In this document: piece by piece, positions 50,716 to 59,442 of the stretch | Position numbering within the stretch: the stretch's first letter is position 1 | Layout: each line of letters starts with the position of its first letter | From: Spirosoma oryzicola | GTDB lineage: Bacteria; Bacteroidota; Bacteroidia; Cytophagales; Spirosomataceae | Assembly: GCF_021233055.1 (NCBI RefSeq) | Contig: NZ_CP089538.1 | Coordinates: forward strand, 2,310,501-2,374,500 | DNA length: 64,000 nucleotides | Direction: 5' to 3' | Translations under genes and position numbers: made by a program | Notes under the pieces: model-generated | Database searches by the model: none | Seen by the model: the letters and a program-made list of their open reading frames with translations, nothing else | Told to the model about the DNA's origin: nothing

Positions 50716-50750
50716 TGGCAACAATGGAAGTATTTCTTGGCAACAATGGA
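50716..50750. promoter_or_regulatory. paired 13-bp direct repeat (operator-like)
   Basis: TGGCAACAATGGA occurs at 50716-50728 and again, identical, at 50738-50750: a period of 22 bp, two helical turns. It lies in the 206-bp spacer between the divergent SDR and PVC-type genes, about 70-100 bp before the ATG at 50819. Confidence 0.65.
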
Positions 50751-50818
50751 CTTTATATATATGACATTTGTTAGTATCGAAGACAAGTGTTTTTGAACTG
50801 GAAAAGTCAATTGATTGC

Positions 50819-53377
50819 ATGGTTAAGCCTGCTTACTATACGTTACTGCTCGGTGCCGGCCTGGTCTGTTTGTTAAGCTTTCGGTCTAAATTCGGACAGC
50901 TGCTAGGTGATGAGCCATCGCCCGTGCGAACGCCGACGGAGGAACTGGCTACGTTTAAGCTGGAGCCGGGCCTGAAAATTCAGCTTGTGGCCGCCGAACC
51001 AATGGTGCAGTCGCCCGTTGTGATGACGTTCGATGAAGACGGACGACTATGGGTCGTGGAGATGCGCGGTTTTATGCCCACCATCGACGGTGAAGGTGAG
51101 GAAAAGCCGGTTGGCCGTATATCGGTGCTGGAAGATACCAATGGCGATGGCCAGATGGATGTCAGCACGGTTTACCTCGATAGCCTGATCATGCCCAGAG
51201 CGATGGCCTTGGTGCCGGGTGGTGTGCTGGTCGTTGAAAATCAGGCGCTGTGGATGACCAGCGACGCAAACGGTGACCTCAAAGCAGATACCAAAACACT
51301 GATTGATAAAGAATATGCTGGCAACGGTTTGCCGGAACATGCACCGAACGGACTCTGGCGGAGTATGGACAACTGGTATTATAACGCCAAATCCCGCTTC
51401 CGGTATCGACTGACGGACGGCAAATGGCAACGCGATTCAACGGAGTTTCGGGGGCAGTGGGGAATCAGTCACGACGACAAAGGGCGCCTGTATTACAATT
51501 ACAACTGGTCGCAGTTACACGCCGATCTGGTCCCGCCCAACTACTTGTCGCGCAACAAAAACCATACGCCAACGACGGGTATCGATTACGGACTGACGCT
51601 TGATCGTCGGGTTTATCCGATCCGGGCTACTCCCGCCGTCAATCGTGGGTATATACCCGGTACACTAAACAAAGAAGGGCGATTGCAGGAGTTCACGGCA
51701 GCCTGCTCCCCACTTTTCTACCGGGGTAAAGCTCTGCCAACCGCTTATTATGGCAATGTATTCGTTTGCGAACCGGCCGGAAATCTGGTCAAACGCAACA
51801 GTGTGGAAGAAAAAGGGCTGTTGATTAACGCGCACGACCCGCATCCGGGTACCGAGTTTCTGGCGTCGACGGACGAGCGGTTTCGTCCCGTTCATCTGGC
51901 TAGCGGACCCGATGGTGCCTTGTACATAGCGGATATGTACCGGGGCCTGATTCAGCATTCAGCTTACATAACGCCCTATCTGAAAGAGCAGACGTTAGAG
52001 CGGCATCTGCTTCAACCGCTCTCTGCCGGACGTATCTGGCGCATTATTCCCGAAAACTGTACCGCTTCCAAGCCAACGAAATTAACAAACGCTTCCCCGG
52101 ACGAATTAGTAGCGCAACTGTCGAACCCCGACGGTTGGTACCGGGATATGGCGCAACGGCTGTTGGTCGAACGTAACGACAGAAGCATCGAGAAAGCGCT
52201 TACTGCTGTTGCTTTGAAAGGAGAGAACAAGTTTGGGCGCTTTCATGCCCTGTGGACGCTGGATGGTTTGTCGTTGAGCAAGCCGGATGTGCTCTTTCAA
52301 CTAGTTGCCGATCACGACCCGCTCGTTAGCACTGCGGCACTGCGCCTGATGGAACCCTTCGCAAAAAACGATAAAGCAATTGGGCAAAAACTTGGGAAGC
52401 AGCTGTTGGGCCAGTGGCAGAAAGCGTCCGTCGAACAGGTCTTGCAGATGGCGTTATCCGCCAGTGTTCTCGATCAGAAAGATGCTCAGTCATTGCTGGC
52501 GGGTATTGTAGAACGACACGGAGAAACGGCCCTGATCCGTGATGCTGTAATGAGCAGTCTGCAAAATAAAGAATATGCGTTCCTGCAAAGTTTACTCAAA
52601 TCACCCCAGTGGCAGGCCCAAACCCCGTCAAAGGAAATCTTTCTGGAAATGCTGACTACCGCCATTGTTCGGAAGCGGAATACCGCAGAACTAACGGCGC
52701 TGCTTACCCGACTGAGTACAAACAAAGCCGCGCTTGGGTGGCAGGACAAAACCATCCTGACCGGTATGTCGATAGCGGGTACGGCAAAGAAAATGAAACC
52801 GGTGAAACTAGCCGCAGCACCCGGAATTTTAACGGCATCCAACAGCCCTGTTGATCCGGCAAGGCTGGCTGCTCTATCGTCGATGTTTGAATGGCCCGGT
52901 CATGTCGCGGCTAAGGCCGTCGCCGTAAAAAAGAGCCTGCTCAGCGAGGATGACCAAAAACAATTCGCGCTTGGACGTCAGCACTACCTCAGCACCTGCG
53001 CGGGTTGTCACGGAACCGACGGGGCCGGTCTAAACCGGTTTGCGCCCCCGCTCATCGGCTCCGACTGGGTGCTGGGCGACGAAAAACGGCTGGCTCTGAT
53101 TATTCTGCATGGTATGGAAGGGCCGGTAAAAGTAGCCGGGAAAACGTACGACGCTCCGGCTATACTGCCGGTGATGCCCGCTCATTCGACAATGGACGAT
53201 GGCGCGATCACGGCGATCCTGACCTACATCCGCAACGAGTGGGGAAATCAGGCCGGGGCAGTGGGTAAACGCGTGGTGGGCATGACCCGCGTTACGTCGC
53301 AGGGACGGGTTGTTCCTTGGACGGCTAACGAACTGAATAAATACATGCTCGAAGCAAATGCCGCGAGTGCCAAATAA
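50819..53377 (+). CDS. PVC-type dehydrogenase - cytochrome c fusion, exported
   Basis: The 852-residue protein starts with a hydrophobic signal (YYTLLLGAGLVCLLSF), has a PVC-type membrane-bound dehydrogenase propeller (LKIQLVAAEPMVQSPVVMTF, GRISVLEDTNGDGQMD), then HEAT-like helical repeats (residues ~400-640), and a class I cytochrome c with CAGCH at 727-731 and a likely Met ligand in LPVMPAH. It probably oxidises a sugar or related substrate in the periplasm and passes electrons to heme. I chose ATG 50819 because it gives a normal signal; the longer frame needs TTG. First gene of a four-gene operon. Confidence 0.85.
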   Translation: MVKPAYYTLLLGAGLVCLLSFRSKFGQLLGDEPSPVRTPTEELATFKLEPGLKIQLVAAEPMVQSPVVMTFDEDGRLWVVEMRGFMPTIDGEGEEKPVGRISVLEDTNGDGQMDVSTVYLDSLIMPRAMALVPGGVLVVENQALWMTSDANGDLKADTKTLIDKEYAGNGLPEHAPNGLWRSMDNWYYNAKSRFRYRLTDGKWQRDSTEFRGQWGISHDDKGRLYYNYNWSQLHADLVPPNYLSRNKNHTPTTGIDYGLTLDRRVYPIRATPAVNRGYIPGTLNKEGRLQEFTAACSPLFYRGKALPTAYYGNVFVCEPAGNLVKRNSVEEKGLLINAHDPHPGTEFLASTDERFRPVHLASGPDGALYIADMYRGLIQHSAYITPYLKEQTLERHLLQPLSAGRIWRIIPENCTASKPTKLTNASPDELVAQLSNPDGWYRDMAQRLLVERNDRSIEKALTAVALKGENKFGRFHALWTLDGLSLSKPDVLFQLVADHDPLVSTAALRLMEPFAKNDKAIGQKLGKQLLGQWQKASVEQVLQMALSASVLDQKDAQSLLAGIVERHGETALIRDAVMSSLQNKEYAFLQSLLKSPQWQAQTPSKEIFLEMLTTAIVRKRNTAELTALLTRLSTNKAALGWQDKTILTGMSIAGTAKKMKPVKLAAAPGILTASNSPVDPARLAALSSMFEWPGHVAAKAVAVKKSLLSEDDQKQFALGRQHYLSTCAGCHGTDGAGLNRFAPPLIGSDWVLGDEKRLALIILHGMEGPVKVAGKTYDAPAILPVMPAHSTMDDGAITAILTYIRNEWGNQAGAVGKRVVGMTRVTSQGRVVPWTANELNKYMLEANAASAK

Positions 53378-53398
53378 CCAGACTACTAGCTCAGTTGT

Positions 53399-54463
53399 AT
53401 GCCGATGGACAGACGCGTGTTTCTGCAAAAAGCAGGTATGGGAGCGATGGCTCTTTCGTTGCCGCAATTACCCGATGGGGTCAAAACGACGGGAATGGGC
53501 ATTGTGGTACATTCGTACGGCATGCGGTGGAACTCAAAAACGCCGAGTAGTGCTTACCCCGGCTTTACTAACGCGCTCGACTTGCTAGATCACTGCCATC
53601 AAATTGGGGCGGGGGGAGCGCAGGTTGTCGTGAGTGACTGGACCGCCGACTTTGCCAAACAGGTTCGGGCTAAGCGTGATAAACTCGGTCTGTACCTGGA
53701 AGGCTCCATTGGTTTACCCAAAAAAGCAGAGGATGTTCCTAAATTTGAGCGCGAGGTTGTCAATGCCAAAGATGCCGGGGCTCAGGTGTTACGCACCGTC
53801 TGCTCGTCGGGCCGACGTTATGAAACGTACCATTCTGGGGATGCTTTTCAGGAGTTAAAAAAGAACGCACTCGCTTCATTACGACTGGCCGAACCTGTGC
53901 TTCAAAAGCATAAGGTTAAGCTGGGCGTCGAGAATCACAAAGACTGGCGAGCGCCTGAGCTAGCAGCCATTCTTCAACAAATCAGCAGTGAATGGGTAGG
54001 GGTGACGCTTGACTTTGGCAATAGCATTGCCTTGCTGGAAGATCCGATGGACGTGATCAAGACACTTGTTCCGTTCGTATTCACGACGCACGTAAAAGAC
54101 ATGGCCGTTGAGGAATACGCCGATGGCTTTCTACTTTCCGAAGTGCCGTTGGGAACGGGTATTTTAGACATACCAGCGATTATTTCTTTGTGCAAAAAAC
54201 ACAATCCAGCCGTTACGTTCAACCTGGAAATGATCACGCGCGATCCGCTCGAAATCCCCTGTCTGACCGATGGTTACTGGGCCACCTTTGCCGATGTACC
54301 GGGCGCTGATCTGGCCCGAACGCTTCGCATGGTTCGTCAGCATAAAGCCAAAGCTGCGTTGCCAAGAATATCACAACTATCCGCCGATAACCGGCTGGCT
54401 GCCGAAGAAGAAAACATCCTGGCCTGCCTGTCGTACAGCAAAAACCAGATCGAGCTTAAATAA
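53399..54463 (+). CDS. Tat-exported TIM-barrel sugar phosphate isomerase/epimerase-like protein
   Basis: The 354-residue protein has a twin-arginine signal (MDRRVFLQKAGMGAMALSLP) and a xylose-isomerase-like TIM barrel: KLGVENHKDWRAPELA, GVTLDFGNSIALLED and HVKDMAVEEY supply the metal-binding Glu, Asp and His. The function is likely isomerisation, epimerisation or dehydration of an oxidised sugar. It follows the cytochrome gene by 21 bp and resembles the truncated gene at the left edge of the window in signal type. Confidence 0.8.
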   Translation: MPMDRRVFLQKAGMGAMALSLPQLPDGVKTTGMGIVVHSYGMRWNSKTPSSAYPGFTNALDLLDHCHQIGAGGAQVVVSDWTADFAKQVRAKRDKLGLYLEGSIGLPKKAEDVPKFEREVVNAKDAGAQVLRTVCSSGRRYETYHSGDAFQELKKNALASLRLAEPVLQKHKVKLGVENHKDWRAPELAAILQQISSEWVGVTLDFGNSIALLEDPMDVIKTLVPFVFTTHVKDMAVEEYADGFLLSEVPLGTGILDIPAIISLCKKHNPAVTFNLEMITRDPLEIPCLTDGYWATFADVPGADLARTLRMVRQHKAKAALPRISQLSADNRLAAEEENILACLSYSKNQIELK

Positions 54464-54532
54464 ACGGTTTTTTACCGGCTTGTCTGATGAACTGGTGACA
54501 GCATCTATCTCCGAAACAACTAAACTTTTTAG

Positions 54533-55318
54533 ATGAGTAACGAAGCACTACCCGGAATTAAACAGTTTGACTTAACGGGTAAATCCGCCATCATTACGGG
54601 TGGGTCAAAAGGACTTGGGCTGGCAATGGCCGCCGGATTAGCCTCGGCGGGAGCCAGCGTAATGCTGGTCAATCGCAATGCGGAAGAAGGAGCCGCAGCC
54701 GCCGACCAAATCGCTCGTCATTTTGGAGCCAGGGCTCTTTCCTACAGTGCCGACATCACAGACATCGGGCAAACGGAAGCGATGGCAAAAGCTGCCTACG
54801 ACGCGTTCGGACGGATCGACATACTCATCAACAGTGCGGGTATCAACATCCGGGGAGCCATCGACGACGTATCGCCCGACGATTTTAATAAAGTCATGCA
54901 GATCAATGTCAATGGTACCTGGCTGTGTTGCAGAGCGGTTACGCCGTACATGAAAGAGCAAAAACGGGGCAGCATCATCAATCTGGCCAGTACACTCGGC
55001 CTGGTCGGACTGGCAAACCGGACACCCTATACGGCCAGCAAAGGAGCTGTGGTGCAGATGACCCGCGCGCTGGCTATTGAATTGGCACCGTTTGCTATCA
55101 ACGTCAACGCCATCTGTCCGGGACCATTTTTAACGGAGATGAATATTCCCATTGCCCACACCGACGAAGCGAAAAATTTTGTGGTAGGTGCTACCGTCCT
55201 GGGCCGCTGGGGCGAACTGCGTGAGATTCAGGGAGCGGCTATCTTCCTGGCCAGCGATGCCGCCAGCTACATGGTTGGCTCGATGCTGACTGTCGATGGC
55301 GGCTGGACCGCAAAGTAG
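54533..55318 (+). CDS. SDR family oxidoreductase (gluconate 5-dehydrogenase-like)
   Basis: The 261-residue short-chain dehydrogenase has GGSKGLGLAMAAGL, NSAGINIRG, the serine in NLASTLGLVG and YTASK. It resembles 5-keto-gluconate/gluconate and 2-deoxy-gluconate dehydrogenases. It sits third in the operon, 69 bp after the TIM-barrel gene, so it probably interconverts a keto sugar acid with its alcohol in the cytoplasm. The closing GGW is usual. Confidence 0.92.
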   Translation: MSNEALPGIKQFDLTGKSAIITGGSKGLGLAMAAGLASAGASVMLVNRNAEEGAAAADQIARHFGARALSYSADITDIGQTEAMAKAAYDAFGRIDILINSAGINIRGAIDDVSPDDFNKVMQINVNGTWLCCRAVTPYMKEQKRGSIINLASTLGLVGLANRTPYTASKGAVVQMTRALAIELAPFAINVNAICPGPFLTEMNIPIAHTDEAKNFVVGATVLGRWGELREIQGAAIFLASDAASYMVGSMLTVDGGWTAK

Positions 55319-55322
55319 TGTA

Positions 55323-55358
55323 TGTTCAGGATTAAAGCGCAGTATATAATCCTGAACA
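55323..55358. repeat. hairpin between SDR and MFS genes
   Basis: 12-bp perfect arms TGTTCAGGATTA (55323-55334) and 55347-55358 around a 12-nt loop, 29 bp before the MFS ATG. No T-run follows, so it may tune mRNA stability within the operon rather than stop transcription. Confidence 0.6.
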
Positions 55359-55387
55359 CTCAGTTTCCTAAACCAATCCTTTACTGA

Positions 55388-56752
55388 ATGGAACCGCTAA
55401 ACGAAGCCTCGCCGAGTGGTAACTCACCAAGTGGCAATTTCTCCGGAGGAACGCTGCCAGCACGAAGCGGCCTGAAAACGCGGGCTCGGTACGGGATGCT
55501 GGCGCTCGTTTTCGTCAACGTGGTGATCAATTACTTGGATCGCACCAATCTGGCTGTAGCGGCTTCGGCGCTGAGCAAGGAATTACAGCTAGGGCCACAG
55601 AAATTAGGGTATATCTTCTCGGCGTTTGGATGGTCCTATGCCTTGTTGCAAATTCCGGGCGGACTGATCGCCGACCGGGTTGCTCCGCGTGTTCTATACG
55701 CGTTTTGTCTTATTACCTGGTCTTTAGCAACGCTTTGTCAGGCATTTGTTCGGGGATTTGCCAGTTTGTTTTCGCTTCGGCTGGCGACGGGTGCGTTCGA
55801 AGCACCTTCGTATCCGATCAACAACCGGGTAGTGACCAGCTGGTTTCCTGATCATGAACGGGCGTCGGCTATTTCGCTGTACGTTTCCGGGCAATTCATT
55901 GGCCTGGCCTTTCTGACCCCCGTTTTGGTGACGGTTCAGTACTATGCGGGCTGGAAAGGCTTGTTTATCGGTACGGGACTGGTCGGTATCGTTTGGGGGC
56001 TGGTCTGGTACCTGTTCTACCGTGATCCGCTGGATCACAAGACCGTCAATCAGGCTGAGCTGGACTACATCGAAGAGGGCGGAGGGTTAATCAGTAGGAA
56101 ACAGGCAGGACCAGCGCAAGCATCCGCCTGGAGTTGGTATAACGTAAAGCAGGTATTTTCGAGCCGAACCTTGTGGGGCGTGTACATCGGGCAGTTTGCC
56201 GTCAATGCTACGCTCTGGTTTTTTCTGACCTGGTTTCCAACCTATCTGGTGCAATATCGTGGTCTTGATTTTATCAAATCGGGTTATCTGGCTTCTGTAC
56301 CGTTTCTGGCGGCTTGCGCCGGTTTGCTGCTGTCGGGCTTTGTGTCCGACTATCTGGTGAAGACCGGAACGTCGGTGAGCGTAGCGCGTAAGACACCCAT
56401 TATTGCCGGGCTTTTGCTATCTGTCAGCATCATTGGCGCTAATTATACGAACGATACGACCATGATCATTTTCTTTATGGCGCTGGCTTTCTTTGGTTCG
56501 GGCATGGCCCTAATCTCATGGGTATTTGTATCGATTCTGTCACCGAAACACCTGATTGGCTTAACCGGGGGCGTGTTTAATTTTATGGGTAACTTGGCGT
56601 CTATTGTCGTACCTATCGTAATCGGCTACCTGGCGAAGGAGGGAAATTTTAACCCGGCGCTCGTTTTTATCGGTACGTTAGGATTTGTTGGCGCTTGCTC
56701 GTACATATTTTTGGTTGGAAAAGCCGAGCGGGTTGTAATCCGAGAAAAATAA
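55388..56752 (+). CDS. MFS transporter, anion:cation symporter type (hexuronate/galactonate-like)
   Basis: The 454-residue permease has 12 predicted spans and the ACS-family marks VVINYLDRTNLAVAA in helix 1 and GWSYALLQIPGGLIADR between helices 2 and 3. Close families carry hexuronates, galactonate and similar sugar acids by proton symport. It is the last gene of the operon and matches the sugar-acid enzymes before it. The N-terminal ~35 residues (Gly/Ser-rich SGNSPSGNFSGG) are unusual. Confidence 0.9.
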   Translation: MEPLNEASPSGNSPSGNFSGGTLPARSGLKTRARYGMLALVFVNVVINYLDRTNLAVAASALSKELQLGPQKLGYIFSAFGWSYALLQIPGGLIADRVAPRVLYAFCLITWSLATLCQAFVRGFASLFSLRLATGAFEAPSYPINNRVVTSWFPDHERASAISLYVSGQFIGLAFLTPVLVTVQYYAGWKGLFIGTGLVGIVWGLVWYLFYRDPLDHKTVNQAELDYIEEGGGLISRKQAGPAQASAWSWYNVKQVFSSRTLWGVYIGQFAVNATLWFFLTWFPTYLVQYRGLDFIKSGYLASVPFLAACAGLLLSGFVSDYLVKTGTSVSVARKTPIIAGLLLSVSIIGANYTNDTTMIIFFMALAFFGSGMALISWVFVSILSPKHLIGLTGGVFNFMGNLASIVVPIVIGYLAKEGNFNPALVFIGTLGFVGACSYIFLVGKAERVVIREK

Positions 56753-57097
56753 CCTGGACAAATTAAGCACAAGAGGTTGACGTACTATAAGTAGCGAATC
56801 AATTGACACATCATCAAGGCTTTTTGTATCCTGTCTGATTCGTGTTGTTCACTATGTCAACGAAGTGAATCGGTAATCAATTGATTAGTAGCGTCTAATC
56901 TTCATTAATACGTCAGGCTATTTTTTGACGACATCCTATTATGGGCTTTTACAATTCGTAGTAGAAGGGTGTCAATTCACAACGTTCTTAAGCTAGTTGG
57001 CACAAAAGTCGGTTGAACCGCTCCCCGTTCAGCGCCAATTTTGATCTGTCAATGATTGCTGATCAAGTCAGCTCAAAACCCGACAGATACACGGCTT
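56753..57097. other. 345-bp intergenic region with a promoter
   Basis: Between the MFS gene and the 57098 gene, mixed composition. TTG (57013-57015), 20 bp, then CAATTTTG (57036-57043) form a promoter like that of yidC. No gene or strong repeat is seen in the first 250 bp. Confidence 0.55.
57013..57043 (+). promoter_or_regulatory. promoter of the 57098 membrane protein
   Basis: TTG-N20-CAATTTTG; the -7 box departs from TAnnTTTG only in its first base. Predicted leader about 50 nt. Confidence 0.5.
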
Positions 57098-57712
57098 ATG
57101 AACCAGTTTACCTTAACCAATCGTACACTTGGTGCTATTGGCCTTCTGGGAGCTCACTACATGTTGATTGCTCCACTGCTCCCGATGCGCTATCCTGCTC
57201 TAGCGCAATCTGCTTTTGACGGCCTGGTCGGTTTATTTTTTATGCTTACCTGTATGGGCAGCTTAGTTGGCCTGATACGTCTGAATGCAACGGGCAACTC
57301 TTCCTTCGGTTACTTCGTGATTCGGCTCAACTTGCTAACACTGGCCATTGCCAACATCTGGAACATTTACCAGGCTCTTGATCCTAATGCCAATACCGTT
57401 TTATACAGGATTCTGGATGCGTTCTGGCCTATTAGCATGGTCGTCATGCTCTTGGTAGGAATTATAGTAGTTCGAGCAGGGACCTTGCGCGGATGGCGAC
57501 GCTATGTGCCGCTGGCTGTGGGGATGTGGCTTCCCCTGACGGCATTGGTAGGCAAACTGATGGGATCGGCCTTGGTTCACATGGATGCTGTTGCCGATAA
57601 CGGTACGTTATACATCCTATTAATTTCTGGGTCATATGCTTCCATCTGCTGGAGTTTACTGGCTTATCTGGTCTGGACAACACCCCAACCGCAGCCCATT
57701 GGCCAAATGTAA
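57098..57712 (+). CDS. integral membrane protein, unrecognised
   Basis: The 204-residue protein has six or seven hydrophobic segments, starting GAIGLLGAHYMLIAPLL and ending SGSYASICWSLLAYLVW. I do not recognise the family; no catalytic or binding motif stands out. I chose the ATG at 57098 over an upstream TTG. It has a promoter of its own and is convergent with the tRNA-Val/MFS pair. Confidence 0.65.
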   Translation: MNQFTLTNRTLGAIGLLGAHYMLIAPLLPMRYPALAQSAFDGLVGLFFMLTCMGSLVGLIRLNATGNSSFGYFVIRLNLLTLAIANIWNIYQALDPNANTVLYRILDAFWPISMVVMLLVGIIVVRAGTLRGWRRYVPLAVGMWLPLTALVGKLMGSALVHMDAVADNGTLYILLISGSYASICWSLLAYLVWTTPQPQPIGQM

Positions 57713-57894
57713 GCTATTGTGGTATAAGCGAACCTGTATCTTAGGACGATCGATGTATTAACCGCTTCCGTAGAAGACGCCCGCTCAATTCACGTATTCA
57801 ATGGGCTTTCGTAATTTCTATTCGCTCACGGGTGATTGCTCTATACGTAGAATTATCCAGTCGAGCTTTTTCTAGAAAGAACACAAAGGAAAAT

Positions 57895-57929
57895 AAAAAA
57901 GCCCCAAATTCAGTGAATTTAGGGCTTTT
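57895..57929 (-). terminator. terminator of tRNA-Val
   Basis: On the minus strand AAAAGCCCTAAATTC-ACT-GAATTTGGGGCTTTT with one mismatch, followed by TTATTTT. It begins right after the encoded CCA. Confidence 0.8.
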
Positions 57930-58006
57930 GGTAGGAAGTAGCGGGCTCGAACCGCTGACCTCTGCTCTGTCAAAGCAGCGCTCTGAACCAACTGAGCTAA
58001 CCTCCT
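57929..58006 (-). tRNA. tRNA-Val (anticodon GAC)
   Basis: A full cloverleaf is present on the minus strand: acceptor AGGAGGT/ACTTCCT (one G-T pair), D stem GCTC/GAGC, anticodon stem CTGCT/AGCAG with loop TTGACAG (anticodon GAC, reading GUC), T arm AGCGG-TTCGAGC-CCGCT, discriminator A, and CCA encoded. It has its own terminator and a promoter overlapping the stop of the gene upstream. Confidence 0.95.
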
Positions 58007-58045
58007 TTGCCGAACGAAAGCGTTGCTGCCTCCTTGATCGTGGTG

Positions 58046-58053
58046 CAAACTTA
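58046..58053 (-). promoter_or_regulatory. promoter -7 element of tRNA-Val inside a CDS end
   Basis: Minus-strand TAAGTTTG, a full -7 match, in which the TAA is the stop codon of the UMF1-type gene. It is 39 bp upstream of the mature tRNA. Confidence 0.5.
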
Positions 58054-59361
58054 CGAAAGTTCTGCATTCTCCACACGCAGACCGTAAATTTTTTGTGAAG
58101 GAATCCGCCACAGCAGCATAAAACCGACAATAAATAAGACCAGCAAGGCCAAAATGCTGTTACGCATGTTGCCCGTTAATTGCTCGATCAGTCCATATAA
58201 AAGCGTACCGAGCACGATCGATGCCTTTTCGGTTACGTCGTAAAAACTAAAGTACGAAGCCGTATCGGTACTCGCCGGAATCAGCTTGGAATAGGTCGAA
58301 CGCGACAGCGACTGAATACCACCCATCACCAGACCCACAACGGCGGCTAAACCAAAAAACTGCGATTCGGTCTGCACAAAATAGGCGCAGGCGCAGACAA
58401 CAATCCATATTGTAACGGCAATCATAAGCGCATAGGTGTTGCCCAGCCGTCCGGAGAGCCACGAAAAGCCGTAAGCGCCGGGAATAGCAACTAACTGAAT
58501 CAAAAGAATTGTAACAATCAGGCTCTGACCGGGGAGTTTGAGTTCATCGCTGCCGAAGATCGTCGCCACGTACATCACCGTCTGTACGCCCATGCTATAG
58601 ATAAAAAAGGCGACCAAAAACCGTTTGGCTAGCGGCTGTTCCTGCAATTCCGTCCAGACGTGTTGCAGTTCTTTAAAGCCATTCAGCAGGTAATTGCCAG
58701 CCTGTTTCACTTTCTTCGTTCCGTCGGGCAGGCGGCTGAACGGGATCTGAGCAAAGCCAATCCACCACAGACCCACCGTCAGAAAAGCGATACGGGAGGC
58801 CAGTCCTTCGGAGATGTTACCGAACCAGTCACGTTTGAGAATGACAACCAGGTTGATGACCATCAGGATTACACTGCCGATGTAACCCATCGAAAAGCCC
58901 CGCGCGCTGACTCGATCAAACTGATCTTCGGTGGCAATGTCGGGTAGATAGGAATTGTAAAACACAATGCTACCGCTCCAACCGATCAAACTTAGCCAGA
59001 AACAGATCACGGCGAAGGTGGTCGTTTCCTTGGTAAAGAAATACAACAAACTGCAACTGATGGCTCCCGTATAGCAAAACACCTTCATGAATGTTTTCTT
59101 ACGACCGCTGTAATCCGCAATGGCGGAGCAGACCGGCGACAGCAGCGCCGTGAACAGGAAAGCCGCTGAGATTGTGTAGGAAAACAGGACCGAGTTTTTG
59201 ATGGATAAGCCGAGGAAATTAATAACCGGCCCACCGGTTTCATTTAAGGCGGTGGCTGAAAAATACACCGGAAATATGCTGGACACGATGACCAGCGAAT
59301 GCACCGAGTTCGCCCAGTCGTAAAGGGTCCAGGCGGTCAGAATACGGGGAACGTTCTTCAT
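58051..59361 (-). CDS. MFS transporter, UMF1/ATG22-like family
   Basis: The 436-residue permease starts ILTAWTLYDWANSVHSLVI, a mark of the UMF1 group (bacterial relatives of yeast vacuolar ATG22), with about 12 spans and an MGVQTVMYVATIFGSDELKL region. Yeast ATG22 exports amino acids; the bacterial substrate is unknown. Its stop codon overlaps the tRNA promoter. Confidence 0.9.
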   Translation of the reverse strand: MKNVPRILTAWTLYDWANSVHSLVIVSSIFPVYFSATALNETGGPVINFLGLSIKNSVLFSYTISAAFLFTALLSPVCSAIADYSGRKKTFMKVFCYTGAISCSLLYFFTKETTTFAVICFWLSLIGWSGSIVFYNSYLPDIATEDQFDRVSARGFSMGYIGSVILMVINLVVILKRDWFGNISEGLASRIAFLTVGLWWIGFAQIPFSRLPDGTKKVKQAGNYLLNGFKELQHVWTELQEQPLAKRFLVAFFIYSMGVQTVMYVATIFGSDELKLPGQSLIVTILLIQLVAIPGAYGFSWLSGRLGNTYALMIAVTIWIVVCACAYFVQTESQFFGLAAVVGLVMGGIQSLSRSTYSKLIPASTDTASYFSFYDVTEKASIVLGTLLYGLIEQLTGNMRNSILALLVLFIVGFMLLWRIPSQKIYGLRVENAELS

Positions 59362-59442
59362 TTCTCAACAAGTGATCGGGCAAATTAGCAAATGAATGGG
59401 AGGGAACGCAGCACTGGGGAAAATTATCGGTTCAAGGACTGT

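Noticed and set aside
57929..58006. tRNA as an integration (att) site for a mobile element
   Set aside because: No integrase, no duplicated tRNA 3' end, and ordinary genes on both sides.
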